This document shows, piece after piece, positions 1 to 8,907 of a stretch of 64,000 nt of DNA (its first letter is position 1; every line of letters begins with the position of its first letter). The notes under the pieces were generated by a model. That model saw only the letters and a program-made list of their open reading frames with translations, was not told the origin of the DNA and did not search any database. The stretch spans positions 655,614 through 719,613 of the forward strand of contig NZ_JAMHJQ010000002.1 of NCBI RefSeq assembly GCF_023534745.1, in the 5' to 3' direction. Position numbers and translations under genes: made by a program. The stretch comes from Streptomyces sp. 35G-GA-8. Lineage in GTDB: Bacteria > Actinomycetota > Actinomycetes > Streptomycetales > Streptomycetaceae.

Positions 1-1671
1 GAACGTGGCACGGGCCGGCTGTACGGGGTCGGGCTGGGCCCGGGAGACCCGTCCCTGATGACCGTACGGGCCGTGCGGATCATCGCCGAGGCCGATGTGA
101 TCGCGTATCACAGCGCCCGCCACGGCCGGTCCATAGCCCGGTCCATCGCGGCCGAGCATCTGCGCCCCGACCACATCGAGGAGCCGCTGGTCTACCCGGT
201 CACCACCGGGACCACCGACCACCCCGGCGGCTATCAGGGGGCGATGGACGAGTTCTACGCCGAGTCGGCCGCCCGGCTCGCCGCCCATCTGGACGCCGGG
301 CGCACGGTCGCGGTGCTCGCCGAGGGCGATCCGCTCTTCTACGGCTCGTACATGCATATGCACAAGCGGCTGGCCGACCGCTATCCGACCGAGGTCATCC
401 CCGGTGTGACGTCAGTGAGCGCGGCGGCGGCACGGCTCGGCACCCCGCTCGTCGAGGGCGAGGAGGTGCTGACGATCCTGCCGGGCACGCTGCCCGAGGA
501 GGAGTTGACGGCCCGGCTGGCCTCGGCGGACTCGGCGGTGGTGATGAAGCTGGGCCGTACGTTCCCGACCGTACGGCGGGCGGTCGAGCGCGCGGGCCGG
601 CTGGCGGACGCGCGGTACGTCGAGCGCGCCACGATGAGCGGCGAACGCACCGGGGCGCTGGCCGAGACGGACCCGGAGTCGGTCCCGTACTTCTCGGTGG
701 CGGTGCTGCCGAGCCGTGTCGCCGCGCGTGCCGTGCCCGGGGCCCACGACGAACCGTTCGGCGAGGCCGACGGGGACGGCGAGGCCGACGGGGGCGGCGG
801 GGGCGGCGAATCGGGTGGCGGGAGCGGCGAATCGGGTGGCGAGGTGGTGGTCGTGGGGACGGGCCCCGCCGGGCCGCTCTGGCTCACGCCCGAGACGCGC
901 GGCGCCCTCGCCGCCGCCCAGGATCTCGTCGGCTACACCACCTATCTGGACCGTGTTCCGGTCCGCCCCGGCCAGCGGCGCCACGGCTCCGACAACAAGG
1001 TGGAGTCGGAGCGCGCGGAGTTCGCCCTCGACCTCGCGCGGCGGGGCCGCCGCGTGGCCGTGGTCTCGGGCGGCGATCCGGGGGTCTTCGCGATGGCCAC
1101 GGCCGTCCTGGAGGCCGCGTCCGCCGATCCGTACCGGGACGTGCCCGTACGCGTACTCCCGGGCGTGACCGCCGCCAACGCCGCCGCGGCCCGCGTCGGC
1201 GCCCCGCTCGGCCACGACTACGCCGTGCTCTCGCTCTCCGACCGGCTCAAGCCGTGGGAGGTCATCGCGGAACGGCTGCGCGCGGCGGCGGGCGCGGACC
1301 TGGTGCTCGCGCTCTACAACCCCGGTTCCGCCAGCAGGACCTGGCAGGTCGGCAAGGCGCGCGAACTCCTCCTGGAGCATCGCGCCCCGGACACCCCCGT
1401 CGTGCTCGGCCGCGATGTGGGCGGGCCGGAGGAGAACGTACGGATCGTGCGGCTGGCCGATCTCGATCCGGCGCAGGTCGACATGCGGACGATCCTGCTG
1501 GTCGGCTCCTCGCGGACGGTGACCGCGCGGCGGGGCGAGAACGGTGACGAGACGGTGGTCTGGACGCCGCGCCGCTACCCGGAGAACTCGGAAAGCCCAG
1601 GGAGCCCAGCAAGCCCAGGGAGCCCAGCAAGCCCGGGAAGCCCAGGGAGCCCAGGGAGCCCAGGCAACTGA
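1..1671 (+). CDS. cobIJ: Precorrin-2 C20- / precorrin-3B C17-methyltransferase fusion, 5' partial
   Basis: SAM-dependent corrin-ring methyltransferase fusion: the N-terminal half resembles CobI (precorrin-2 C20-methyltransferase) and the C-terminal half CobJ (precorrin-3B C17-methyltransferase, ring contraction). The reading frame is open from base 1 and already shows the family start motif GVGLGPGDPSLMT, so only a few codons are missing upstream. The CobI part has AEGDPLFYGSY and VIPGVTSVSAAAARLGTPL. A Gly/Glu/Ser-rich linker lies at nt 760-845. The CobJ part has VVVVGTGPAGPLWLTPET, VSGGDPGVFAMA, VLPGVTAANAAAARVGAPL and ALYNPGSASRTWQ. The last 25 or so codons are a low-complexity Ser-Pro-Gly tail made by a 9-bp repeat and overlap the convergent cobK by 97 bp. 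CobI-CobJ fusions are common in actinobacteria. Confidence 0.93.
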   Translation, partial: ERGTGRLYGVGLGPGDPSLMTVRAVRIIAEADVIAYHSARHGRSIARSIAAEHLRPDHIEEPLVYPVTTGTTDHPGGYQGAMDEFYAESAARLAAHLDAGRTVAVLAEGDPLFYGSYMHMHKRLADRYPTEVIPGVTSVSAAAARLGTPLVEGEEVLTILPGTLPEEELTARLASADSAVVMKLGRTFPTVRRAVERAGRLADARYVERATMSGERTGALAETDPESVPYFSVAVLPSRVAARAVPGAHDEPFGEADGDGEADGGGGGGESGGGSGESGGEVVVVGTGPAGPLWLTPETRGALAAAQDLVGYTTYLDRVPVRPGQRRHGSDNKVESERAEFALDLARRGRRVAVVSGGDPGVFAMATAVLEAASADPYRDVPVRVLPGVTAANAAAARVGAPLGHDYAVLSLSDRLKPWEVIAERLRAAAGADLVLALYNPGSASRTWQVGKARELLLEHRAPDTPVVLGRDVGGPEENVRIVRLADLDPAQVDMRTILLVGSSRTVTARRGENGDETVVWTPRRYPENSESPGSPASPGSPASPGSPGSPGSPGN

Positions 1672-2447
1672 GCCAGCCACGCCACCGCGTCCTCGACCGT
1701 GGCCACCGACGCCACCCCTTCCGGGACGGCCGGCCGGCGGACGACCACGACCGGAATCCCCGCCTCTCGGGCGGCCGTGAGCTTGGGCGCGGTGGCGGCG
1801 CCGCCGCTGTCCTTCGTCACCACGACATCGACGCGATGGCGGCGCAGGATCTCCCGCTCGCCGTCGAGGGTGAACGGACCCCGGTCCAGCAGCACTTCCG
1901 TACGGGCCGGGCACGGGGGTTCCGGGGCGTCGACGGACCGTACGAGGAACCACATCTCGTCGAGGTGCGCGAAGGAGCCGAGCCCCATCCGCCCGGTGGT
2001 GAGGAAGACCCGAGCGCACCGCAGCGCGGTCAGCTTCTCGGCGGCCCGCGCCAGGGAGCCGACCGCGTGCCAGTCGTCACCGTCGACCGGCACCCAGGAG
2101 GGACGGCGCAGGCAGAGGAGGGGAACATGGGTGAGCGCGGCGGCCTGTGCCGCGTTGCGGCTGATGGTGTCGGCGAAGGGATGGGTGGCGTCGATGAGCG
2201 CGTCCACGCGATGCTCGCGCAGCCAGCGCGCCAGCCCTTCGGCGCCGCCGAACCCGCCGATCCGTACGTCGCCGGGCGGCGGTACGGGCCGGGCGACACG
2301 GCCGGCGAGGGAACTGGTGACGCGGAGACGGCCGTCGCCGTACAGGCGCTCGGCGAGCCGGCGCGACTCCGTCGTACCGCCGAGGATCAGCACATGGGCG
2401 GGGGCCGAAGTCAGGTCCGGGGCCATGGCCTGGGTCGGTTCACTCAT
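1575..2447 (-). CDS. cobK: Precorrin-6A (cobalt-precorrin-6A) reductase
   Basis: NAD(P)H-dependent reductase of the corrin macrocycle (CobK/CbiJ family), 290 residues. The N-terminus reads HVLILGGTTESRRLAERL, the usual nucleotide-binding opening. IDATHPFADTISRNA, LRRPSW and VVTKDSGG(A) are family motifs, and the usual length is about 250. The extra C-terminal 30 residues are Leu-Pro-Gly repeats from the tract shared with cobIJ and are unlikely to be part of the fold. The start ATG lies only 17 bp from the divergent cbiD start, with GGAAAGA about 11 nt upstream as a possible ribosome site. It supplies the reduction step for the methyltransferases encoded around it. Confidence 0.92.
   Translation of the reverse strand: MSEPTQAMAPDLTSAPAHVLILGGTTESRRLAERLYGDGRLRVTSSLAGRVARPVPPPGDVRIGGFGGAEGLARWLREHRVDALIDATHPFADTISRNAAQAAALTHVPLLCLRRPSWVPVDGDDWHAVGSLARAAEKLTALRCARVFLTTGRMGLGSFAHLDEMWFLVRSVDAPEPPCPARTEVLLDRGPFTLDGEREILRRHRVDVVVTKDSGGAATAPKLTAAREAGIPVVVVRRPAVPEGVASVATVEDAVAWLAQLPGLPGLPGLPGLAGLPGLAGLPGLSEFSG
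1590..1665. repeat. 9-bp tandem repeat shared by two convergent gene ends
   Basis: Variants of agcccaggg / agcccagca are repeated head to tail. The tract lies inside the region where cobIJ (plus) and cobK (minus) overlap, so it is translated on both strands: as Ser-Pro-Gly/Ala repeats in CobIJ and as Leu-Pro-Gly / Leu-Ala-Gly repeats in CobK. Because 9 is a multiple of 3, changes in copy number keep both frames. Confidence 0.85.
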
Positions 2448-2464
2448 CGTCGGCGGGTCTTTCC

Positions 2465-3586
2465 ATGACTGAGAAAGGGAAGGGCGGGCGCGCCGCCCAA
2501 CTCAAGCACACCGGCCTCCGGCCCGGCTGGACGACCGGTGCCTGCGCGACGGCGGGGGCGACGGCCGCGTACACGGCGCTGCTGACCGGCGAGTTCCCCG
2601 ACCCGGTGTCGATCACGCTGCCGCAGGGCCGGACACCGTCCTTCGCCCTGGCCACGGAGGACCTGACCACCCGGGACCGGGCCACGGCGGGTGTCGTCAA
2701 GGACGCGGGCGACGACCCCGATGTCACCCACGCCGCCCTGATCCGGACGACCGTACGGCTGCTGCCACCGGGCGCGGGTGTCGTCTTCCGCGCGGGCCCT
2801 GGTGTGGGTACGGTCACCCGCCCCGGACTCCCCCTGGACGTGGGCGAACCGGCGATCAACCCGGTCCCGCGTCAGCTGATGCGCTCCCATGTGGCGGAGG
2901 TGGCGGCCCGGCACGGCGGTACGGGCGATGTGGAGATCACCGTCTCCGTGGACAACGGCGCGGAGATAGCCCGCTCCACCTGGAATCCGAGGCTGGGCAT
3001 CCTGGGCGGCCTCTCCATCCTCGGCACGACGGGCGTCGTCGTCCCGTACTCCTGCTCCGCCTGGATCGACTCGATCAGACGCGGCGTGGACGTGGCCCGC
3101 GCGGCGGGCCGCACGCATGTGGCGGGCTGTACGGGATCGACGTCCGAGAAGACGGTCCTCGCGGTCCACGACCTCCCCGAGGACGCCCTCCTGGACATGG
3201 GGGACTTCGCGGGCGCGGTACTCAAATACATCCGCCGCCACCCCGTCGACCGCCTCACGCTCTGCGGCGGCTTCGCCAAACTCTCCAAACTGGCGGCGGG
3301 CCACCTGGACCTCCACTCGGCGCGCTCCCAGGTGGACAAGACCTTCCTCGCCGAACTCGCCCTGACGGCAGGCGCGGACGCACCGCTGGCGAACCGGGTG
3401 GCGGCGGCCAACACGGGCCTGGAAGCGCTCCGCCTGTGCGAGTCGCGCGGCGTGCCGCTCGGCGACGAGGTCGCGAGACGGGCACGGGACGAGGCGCTGG
3501 CGGTGCTGCGCGGAGCGCCGGTGGAGGTGGACGTGATCTGCGTCGACAGAGCGGGCACGGTGGTGGGCCGCAGCGCCCCGGCGTGA
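2465..3586 (+). CDS. cbiD: Cobalt-precorrin-5B C1-methyltransferase CbiD
   Basis: CbiD methylates C-1 during corrin synthesis (a SAM-dependent step described mainly for the anaerobic route). The 373 residues fit the family length. Seen motifs: LRPGWTTGACATAGATAA near residue 20, the GGLSILGTTGVVVPYS segment in the middle, AGCTGSTSE, and CGGFAKLSKLAAGHLDLHS. The ATG lacks a convincing Shine-Dalgarno site and starts 17 bp from the divergent cobK ATG. It ends 8 bp before the stop of the convergent NTPase gene. Co-occurrence of cbiD with cobI/J/K/L/M-type enzymes is the usual mixed actinobacterial set. Confidence 0.93.
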   Translation: MTEKGKGGRAAQLKHTGLRPGWTTGACATAGATAAYTALLTGEFPDPVSITLPQGRTPSFALATEDLTTRDRATAGVVKDAGDDPDVTHAALIRTTVRLLPPGAGVVFRAGPGVGTVTRPGLPLDVGEPAINPVPRQLMRSHVAEVAARHGGTGDVEITVSVDNGAEIARSTWNPRLGILGGLSILGTTGVVVPYSCSAWIDSIRRGVDVARAAGRTHVAGCTGSTSEKTVLAVHDLPEDALLDMGDFAGAVLKYIRRHPVDRLTLCGGFAKLSKLAAGHLDLHSARSQVDKTFLAELALTAGADAPLANRVAAANTGLEALRLCESRGVPLGDEVARRARDEALAVLRGAPVEVDVICVDRAGTVVGRSAPA

Positions 3587-3594
3587 CCCCGGCC

Positions 3595-6500
3595 TCACCC
3601 CCCGCACGCCTCCCCCGGCGGTACGTCCGCCGGTATCGCGTCGTGCTCCGCGCGCGTGAGGGTGCGCTGTCCGATCACCGCGCAGAGTCGCCCGATCCAG
3701 GCCTCCGGGTCCAGGCGTACGGAGGTTGTCTGGCCGTCGTCGGTGAACAGGACCGTCGGGCCCTGGGCGGCGGCGGGGAATGTCCCCGGGGCGCTGTCGG
3801 TCAGCGTTCCGAAGTTGAAGGCGGACTCGTAGGTACGGCTGCCGGCTTTGTAGATCCGTACCTTCCCGGCGTCCGCGACCAGGAGGCGCCCCTCCGTGTC
3901 CATGAACTCGAAGACGAAATCGCCTCCCTCGCCGACACCGGGCATCGGGCCGAGTTCCCGGCGGAGCGGGTCGAGCCGCCACAGCTCCCAGACGCCGCCG
4001 CTGCGGAGGACCGCCATGTAGTTTCCGTCGGCGTCGAACCGGACGCCGATCGCGTCGTTCCCGATGTCGATCCGGAGGTCCTTCACCTCGCGTCCCGTGC
4101 CGAGGTCGACGACGTGGACGCGGCCGTCCCCGAGGACCGCCACATGCCCCTCCCTGGGATAGGGCCAGAGGAAGGGCGAGGTGTCCGTCACCGTGTCGGC
4201 CAGATCCGTCGTACTCAGATCGATACGGTCGGCCAGCCGTCCGGTCCTGGCGTCCCAGCGCTCGATGACGCCCCGGGTCGCGACCAGGAGATACCTCTCA
4301 TCGGCGAACCGGAAGACCGACCCGATACGGACCCCGGTGGGGACGGTGGCGATCCGCCGCAGGGACGGCACCGCGCGGATATGGATCTCGCCGCTCACGG
4401 CGGGATCCGCCACCAATGAGCCGTCACCGCTGATCCGGATGCCCGCCTCCCCTCCCGCCGCCGGGTTCGGCCGCTTCGCCGAGGCGACCTCCTTGAACCC
4501 CTGGCCCACGGTGTAGGTCCGCAGTTCCGTCCCGTCGGGCGACCTGCTGACGACGGTGGAACCGTCCGGGGTGAGTTCCTCGTAGGAGCGGTCGTCCCGT
4601 GGCAGGAACTCCTGGACATCGGTGGACACGGCGGTGAGGGCCGCGCCGGCCGAGTCATGACTGAGCAGGTACGTCCGGCCGCCGTCCTCCAGAAGGCGGG
4701 GAAGCACCTGCCGGTCGCCGGTGCGGCCGTCCACCTGCGGCTCGCTCTGCTTCCCGGTCACCGCGATCAGGTTCTCCCGCTCCGTGTCGAACAACCGGAC
4801 GAGGGGGCGGACGGTATCCGCGACGCCCACACGCAGTCCGGTGCGGTCGACGACCAGCTTCGTACCGCACCGGCCGGCGTCCCTGAACCGGCCGCGCTCC
4901 TCGCCGTCCGCGATCCGCACCACCCGGTACAGCCCCTTGTCGGCCCCGTCCGACACGCGGCAGTGGACCAACGCCGTTCCGTCGCCGGAGACTTCCACCC
5001 CCTCCACGCCCGTGGCGACCGTGCGCGGGGCGCGCGATCCCTCGTAGGCCAGCAGTGTGTACGGGTTGTCCGTCAGGGCATCGGCATCGCGGTCCGCCGC
5101 CGCCAGCAGGGTGTCCCGGTCGGACCCGAACCAGACCTTCGCGAACGAGTCCTGGCCCTCAGGGGGCGGGATCGTGCGCACGACCGTGCCCTTGTCCAGG
5201 TCCCAGACCGCGAGATGGTCGCCGACGACAGCCGCCACCCGGCTGCCGTCGGAGGAGATCGCCGCGCCCCGTGGGGACACGAAGTCGGGGAGATCCGTCG
5301 ACTCCTCCGTGCCCCCGGTACCCGGTGTACCCCCCGTACCCGCCGGCCGCACCGCCATCGTCCGCGCCGACCCCGTCAACTCGGCTCTCGCCGGGCCGAC
5401 TTCGTGCCACACCAGCGCGCCGTCCCTCCCGATGTACCCCACGCCGCTGCCGTCCGGCGCGACCACCGGATAGCGCGCGTCCCCCTCCGCCGGAAGGTGC
5501 GCCCCGCGTATCTCCCCGTCGTCACTGCGTACGAACAGGGTGGCCCGTCCGAGCCTGGTGGTCGCCAGCACCACGCGTCCGTCGCCGCTCGCGGCGACGC
5601 GCTCCACCTTGCCCAGCGTCCCGGACATCAGCCAGCGCGCCCGCCCGTACGTGAGATAGCTCTGGAGCAGTGCGTCACGCGCCGATTCCGTGGGCGACCT
5701 GCGGTACGCGGAGATCGCGAGGAGCGCGGACAGCGCCGGGTCGGTGGCGCGCAGGTCCGTCGAGGCCGCCGCCATGGAGCGGGAGTCCGCTGCGGCGGCA
5801 CGTTCGTCCGCCACGCTCCGCTGGTACACGAACAGCGAGCCGAACACCGCCGCCAGCGCCAGTACGGTGCCGATGCCGGTGAACAGCCCGCGTCTGCGCC
5901 TGGTTCTCGTCCGCCACCGGTCGCGGCCCCGGCGCAGGAAGTCGGCGTCGGCCTCGCTCAGATCCTCGCCGCGCTCGCGCTCCCAGCGGCGCGCCACGTC
6001 CAGGGCCGAGGCGGCGGGCAGCAGATCCGGCGCGCGGTGGGCGGCCTCCCAGCGTTCGCGGTCGTGCCGGATCCCCTCCCGCCAGGCGAGGAAGTCCCGG
6101 TCGCGCTCCACCCATGCGCCGAGCCGGTCCCAGGCCCGGATCAGCGTTTCGTGGGCCAGCTCGACGGTCTCCCGCTTCTCGTCGTCGAGGCCGATGACCA
6201 CCAGCCGTTCCCGGGCCAGCGCCCGCGCGACCGTCCACTCCGGCTCGCCCAGCTCGGCGCGGGGCACGACGCGGCGCGTGGCCGCCGGGCCGCCGAGCGG
6301 CAGCCGGACGAGTCGGGTGAACAGCCGCCGTGCCGTGGCCTCGTCGGCCTCGTCGGCCCCCTCCGCCCGGTCCGGCCCGCCCGTCTCCCGTACCGCGCGC
6401 AGCCATACGGTCTCGGCACGCTCGGCCAGCGCGCCGCTGACGCCGCCCAGTTCCTCGTACGCCCGGTGGGTGAGCAGACCGCCCCGCTGCCGCTCCCACA

Positions 6501-7965
6501 GCTGGTCGAGGGTGAACTCGAGCAGCGGCAGCACTCCTTGCGCGTCGCCGCAGTCGGCGAGGATGCGCTGCTCCAGTCCGTCCGCGTATCCGACGGACGC
6601 GATCGCCTCCACCGGCAGGACCACCGCCTGCCGTACCTGTTCCGCGGACATCGCGGGCAGGAGGAGGGACTTGCCGCGCAGGGCGCGTTCCAGACCGGGG
6701 CGCGCGCTGACGGCCTCCAGGAAATCGGCGCGGAGGGTCGACAGCACGCGCAGCCCCGACGGCGGGTGTTCGGGGAAGAGCGCGGCGACGGCCTCGGCGG
6801 CTGACCGGGCGCCGGGGCCCTGGTCGAGAAGTTCCTCAAGCTGGTCCACGACCACGACGAGACCGCGTACGCCGCGCGCGCGACGTGTACGCGCCCCCCT
6901 GCTCGTACCGGTACCTGTGCTGCCGCCCGCGCCCGTCAGCTGCGCCAGGATCTCCCCCCAGCCGTGCACGGAGAGCTCCGCCTCCACCACCCGGCTCTCG
7001 TCGCGCTGCGCGCTGCCGGTCAGCTCCGGCCGGGTGAGTCGCGTCAGCTCCATGGCGAGGCCGCCGAGCAGACCGGAGGGACCGCCGGGCCGTACGATCA
7101 CGACAGCGTGTCCCGCCTTCCTCAGCCGGGGCACCACACCCGCCCGTACCAGCGACGACTTACCGCAGCCGGACGGCCCGAAGACGGTGACCACCGGATG
7201 CTCGGTGACCAGCGCGGCGACCTCCTCGCTCTCCTCGTCCCTGCCGTGGAAGACCTCGCTGTCCGTCTCCTGGAACGCGGACAGCCCCCGGAACGGCGAG
7301 GGCGGCAGCACGGCCTCCCGCAACGACGGTACGGCGAGCAGCAGTTCGCCGGTCGGGATGAGAAAGGCGGACGGCTGCTGGGGGTCGGCGGCCACCACCA
7401 TGCCGACCACGGCGCCCAGCCGCTCGTCCCACACCGGTGCGCCGCTGAAGCCCCGGCTGATCGCGTGGTTGCTGCCCGCCGCCCGCTCGAACTGGAGCCA
7501 GCCGGCCCCCTGCCGCGCCCGCAGCACCCCCGCGTGCCACACCCCGTCGGCATGGCGGGCCGGGAAGCCGAAGGTCCGCACGGGGTGTCCCCATACGTCG
7601 TCCGCCTCGGCCATGCGCAGGGGCACGGCGCCGGGGAGGGTGGACCGCAGGCGCAGTACGGCGATGTCCCGGGCCCCGGACGGGCCGTCCTCGGGCCAGT
7701 ACTCCACCACCGCCGGAACGGCCACCGGACCGTCGGCGGCACCGGTCACCGGGCCGAGCGGCAGGTCCACCTCGACCGTCGCCCCGGCGGCCGGGCGCTC
7801 GTCGTCGTCGAGTCCGAGTGCGGAGGCCACGACATGCGCGCAGGTGACGGCCAGCTCCCCGGTCACGAGGAAGCCGACACCGACGGCCGTACCGTCGGGA
7901 TACCGGACCCTGAGCACCGCGGCGGCGAGCGGATCGGGCGTACTCGGCATCTCCACCACGTACAC
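3595..7965 (-). CDS. Trypsin-like protease / STAND-type NTPase / beta-propeller protein
   Basis: Large multidomain protein (1456 residues). Residues about 10-220 look like a trypsin-fold serine protease with a plausible triad: His44 in TCAHVV, Asp100 in ARDIAVLRL, Ser174 in SRGFSGAPVW. A P-loop NTPase follows, with Walker A GPSGCGKS at 263-270 and a Walker B-like GLVVVVDQLEELLD, as in nSTAND1 proteins. After a basic stretch (RTRTRRRRG) there is one predicted membrane segment, GTVLALAAVFGSLFVY, and then about 700 residues of WD40-like propeller repeats (GDGRVVLAT, SSDGSRVAAVVGDHLAVWD). The start is GTG with AGGGGAG five bases upstream; a weaker ATG lies 15 nt inside. This architecture occurs in actinobacterial signalling or conflict-type NTPases, but no substrate can be inferred. 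It interrupts the cobalamin block and has no partner gene beside it. Confidence 0.88.
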   Translation of the reverse strand: MYVVEMPSTPDPLAAAVLRVRYPDGTAVGVGFLVTGELAVTCAHVVASALGLDDDERPAAGATVEVDLPLGPVTGAADGPVAVPAVVEYWPEDGPSGARDIAVLRLRSTLPGAVPLRMAEADDVWGHPVRTFGFPARHADGVWHAGVLRARQGAGWLQFERAAGSNHAISRGFSGAPVWDERLGAVVGMVVAADPQQPSAFLIPTGELLLAVPSLREAVLPPSPFRGLSAFQETDSEVFHGRDEESEEVAALVTEHPVVTVFGPSGCGKSSLVRAGVVPRLRKAGHAVVIVRPGGPSGLLGGLAMELTRLTRPELTGSAQRDESRVVEAELSVHGWGEILAQLTGAGGSTGTGTSRGARTRRARGVRGLVVVVDQLEELLDQGPGARSAAEAVAALFPEHPPSGLRVLSTLRADFLEAVSARPGLERALRGKSLLLPAMSAEQVRQAVVLPVEAIASVGYADGLEQRILADCGDAQGVLPLLEFTLDQLWERQRGGLLTHRAYEELGGVSGALAERAETVWLRAVRETGGPDRAEGADEADEATARRLFTRLVRLPLGGPAATRRVVPRAELGEPEWTVARALARERLVVIGLDDEKRETVELAHETLIRAWDRLGAWVERDRDFLAWREGIRHDRERWEAAHRAPDLLPAASALDVARRWERERGEDLSEADADFLRRGRDRWRTRTRRRRGLFTGIGTVLALAAVFGSLFVYQRSVADERAAAADSRSMAAASTDLRATDPALSALLAISAYRRSPTESARDALLQSYLTYGRARWLMSGTLGKVERVAASGDGRVVLATTRLGRATLFVRSDDGEIRGAHLPAEGDARYPVVAPDGSGVGYIGRDGALVWHEVGPARAELTGSARTMAVRPAGTGGTPGTGGTEESTDLPDFVSPRGAAISSDGSRVAAVVGDHLAVWDLDKGTVVRTIPPPEGQDSFAKVWFGSDRDTLLAAADRDADALTDNPYTLLAYEGSRAPRTVATGVEGVEVSGDGTALVHCRVSDGADKGLYRVVRIADGEERGRFRDAGRCGTKLVVDRTGLRVGVADTVRPLVRLFDTERENLIAVTGKQSEPQVDGRTGDRQVLPRLLEDGGRTYLLSHDSAGAALTAVSTDVQEFLPRDDRSYEELTPDGSTVVSRSPDGTELRTYTVGQGFKEVASAKRPNPAAGGEAGIRISGDGSLVADPAVSGEIHIRAVPSLRRIATVPTGVRIGSVFRFADERYLLVATRGVIERWDARTGRLADRIDLSTTDLADTVTDTSPFLWPYPREGHVAVLGDGRVHVVDLGTGREVKDLRIDIGNDAIGVRFDADGNYMAVLRSGGVWELWRLDPLRRELGPMPGVGEGGDFVFEFMDTEGRLLVADAGKVRIYKAGSRTYESAFNFGTLTDSAPGTFPAAAQGPTVLFTDDGQTTSVRLDPEAWIGRLCAVIGQRTLTRAEHDAIPADVPPGEACGG

Positions 7966-8154
7966 CCAACTCCCCTGTACGACTTGGCTGTTTGTTGGTG
8001 AATTATTGAATGTTTGATTGCCCGATCAGTATGGCGCGCGGAGGGATCTCGTGTGGAGTCATCGAACGAACGCGGGAGAACACATCAGCTGTTCGTGTCG
8101 ATCGGGTGCCCGTAGGGCGTGTGCGCGTAAGGCACGTGTCCGTAGGGCACGTCC
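7966..8154 (-). promoter_or_regulatory. AT-rich leader upstream of the NTPase gene
   Basis: The stretch 7980-8030 is strikingly AT-rich for this genome and is the likely promoter region of the NTPase gene. The rest (8100-8150) holds three imperfect copies of a 'gtgcccgtagggc' type repeat and no convincing gene. No clean -35/-10 pair could be fixed. Confidence 0.35.
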
Positions 8155-8907
8155 TCAACAGGTGTGCGGGCGCTCCCTGTCCGCCGAGTACAGATGGCTG
8201 TCGCGGAACTGCTCCGCGCCGAGCGTCCGGCCGACCATGATGACCGCCGTCCGCACCACACCCGCCGCCTTCACCTGGCCCGCGATGTCCGCCAGCGTCC
8301 CGCGCAGCACCAGTTCGTCCGGGCGGCTGGCCATCGCCACCACCGCGGCCGGGCAGTCCGCCCCGTAATGCGGCAGCAGCTCCGCCACGACCCGGTCCAC
8401 ATACCGCGCGGCCAGGTGCAGTACGAGCAGCGCCCCGCTCCGGCCGAGCGTCGCCAGGTCCTCGCCCTCCGGCATCGGGGTGGCCCGCTGCGCGATCCGC
8501 GTGAGGATCACGGTCTGGCCCACGGTCGGGACCGTCAGCTCACGCTTCAGCGCGGCGGCCGCCGCCGCGAACGCCGGTACGCCCGGCACCACTTCGTACG
8601 GCACACCCGCCGCGTCCAGCCGGCGCATCTGCTCGGCGACGGCGCTGAAGACCGACGGGTCGCCGGAGTGCAGCCGGGCGACATCGTGGCCCTCCTCGTG
8701 CGCCCGGACCAGCTCGGCCGTGATCCCGTCCAGGTCCATCCGCGCGGTGTTCACCAGGCGCGCGTCCGGCGGGCACTCGGCCAGCAGCTCGCGCGGCACG
8801 AGGCTGCCCGCGTACAGACACACCGGGCAGGCGGCCAGCCTGCGGGCGCCGCGCACCGTGATCAGATCGGCGGCGCCGGGACCGGCGCCGATGAAGTACA
8901 CCGTCAT
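8155..8907 (-). CDS. cobM: Precorrin-4 C11-methyltransferase
   Basis: SAM-dependent methyltransferase of the CobM/CbiF family, 250 residues. It opens with MTVYFIGAGPGAADLITVRG and carries VCLYAGSLVP, HSGDPSVFSAVAEQM, VVPGVPAFAAAAAALKRELTVP and the downstream VILTRIAQRTP-like segment. The ATG is chosen because it has AGGAG six bases upstream, starts at the family motif, and overlaps the cobL stop as ATGA, which suggests translational coupling. The frame stays open further upstream, but that stretch is the cobL 3' end. Confidence 0.94.
   Translation of the reverse strand: MTVYFIGAGPGAADLITVRGARRLAACPVCLYAGSLVPRELLAECPPDARLVNTARMDLDGITAELVRAHEEGHDVARLHSGDPSVFSAVAEQMRRLDAAGVPYEVVPGVPAFAAAAAALKRELTVPTVGQTVILTRIAQRATPMPEGEDLATLGRSGALLVLHLAARYVDRVVAELLPHYGADCPAAVVAMASRPDELVLRGTLADIAGQVKAAGVVRTAVIMVGRTLGAEQFRDSHLYSADRERPHTC

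Noticed and set aside
4657-6804. Long plus-strand frames opposite the NTPase-propeller gene
   Set aside because: Composition is Arg/Gly/Pro-rich with no recognisable motif; the minus strand has intact Walker and protease motifs.
8010-8368. Short plus-strand frames between the NTPase and cobM genes
   Set aside because: They run into the cobM antisense strand, lack a ribosome site and have no protein-like segments.
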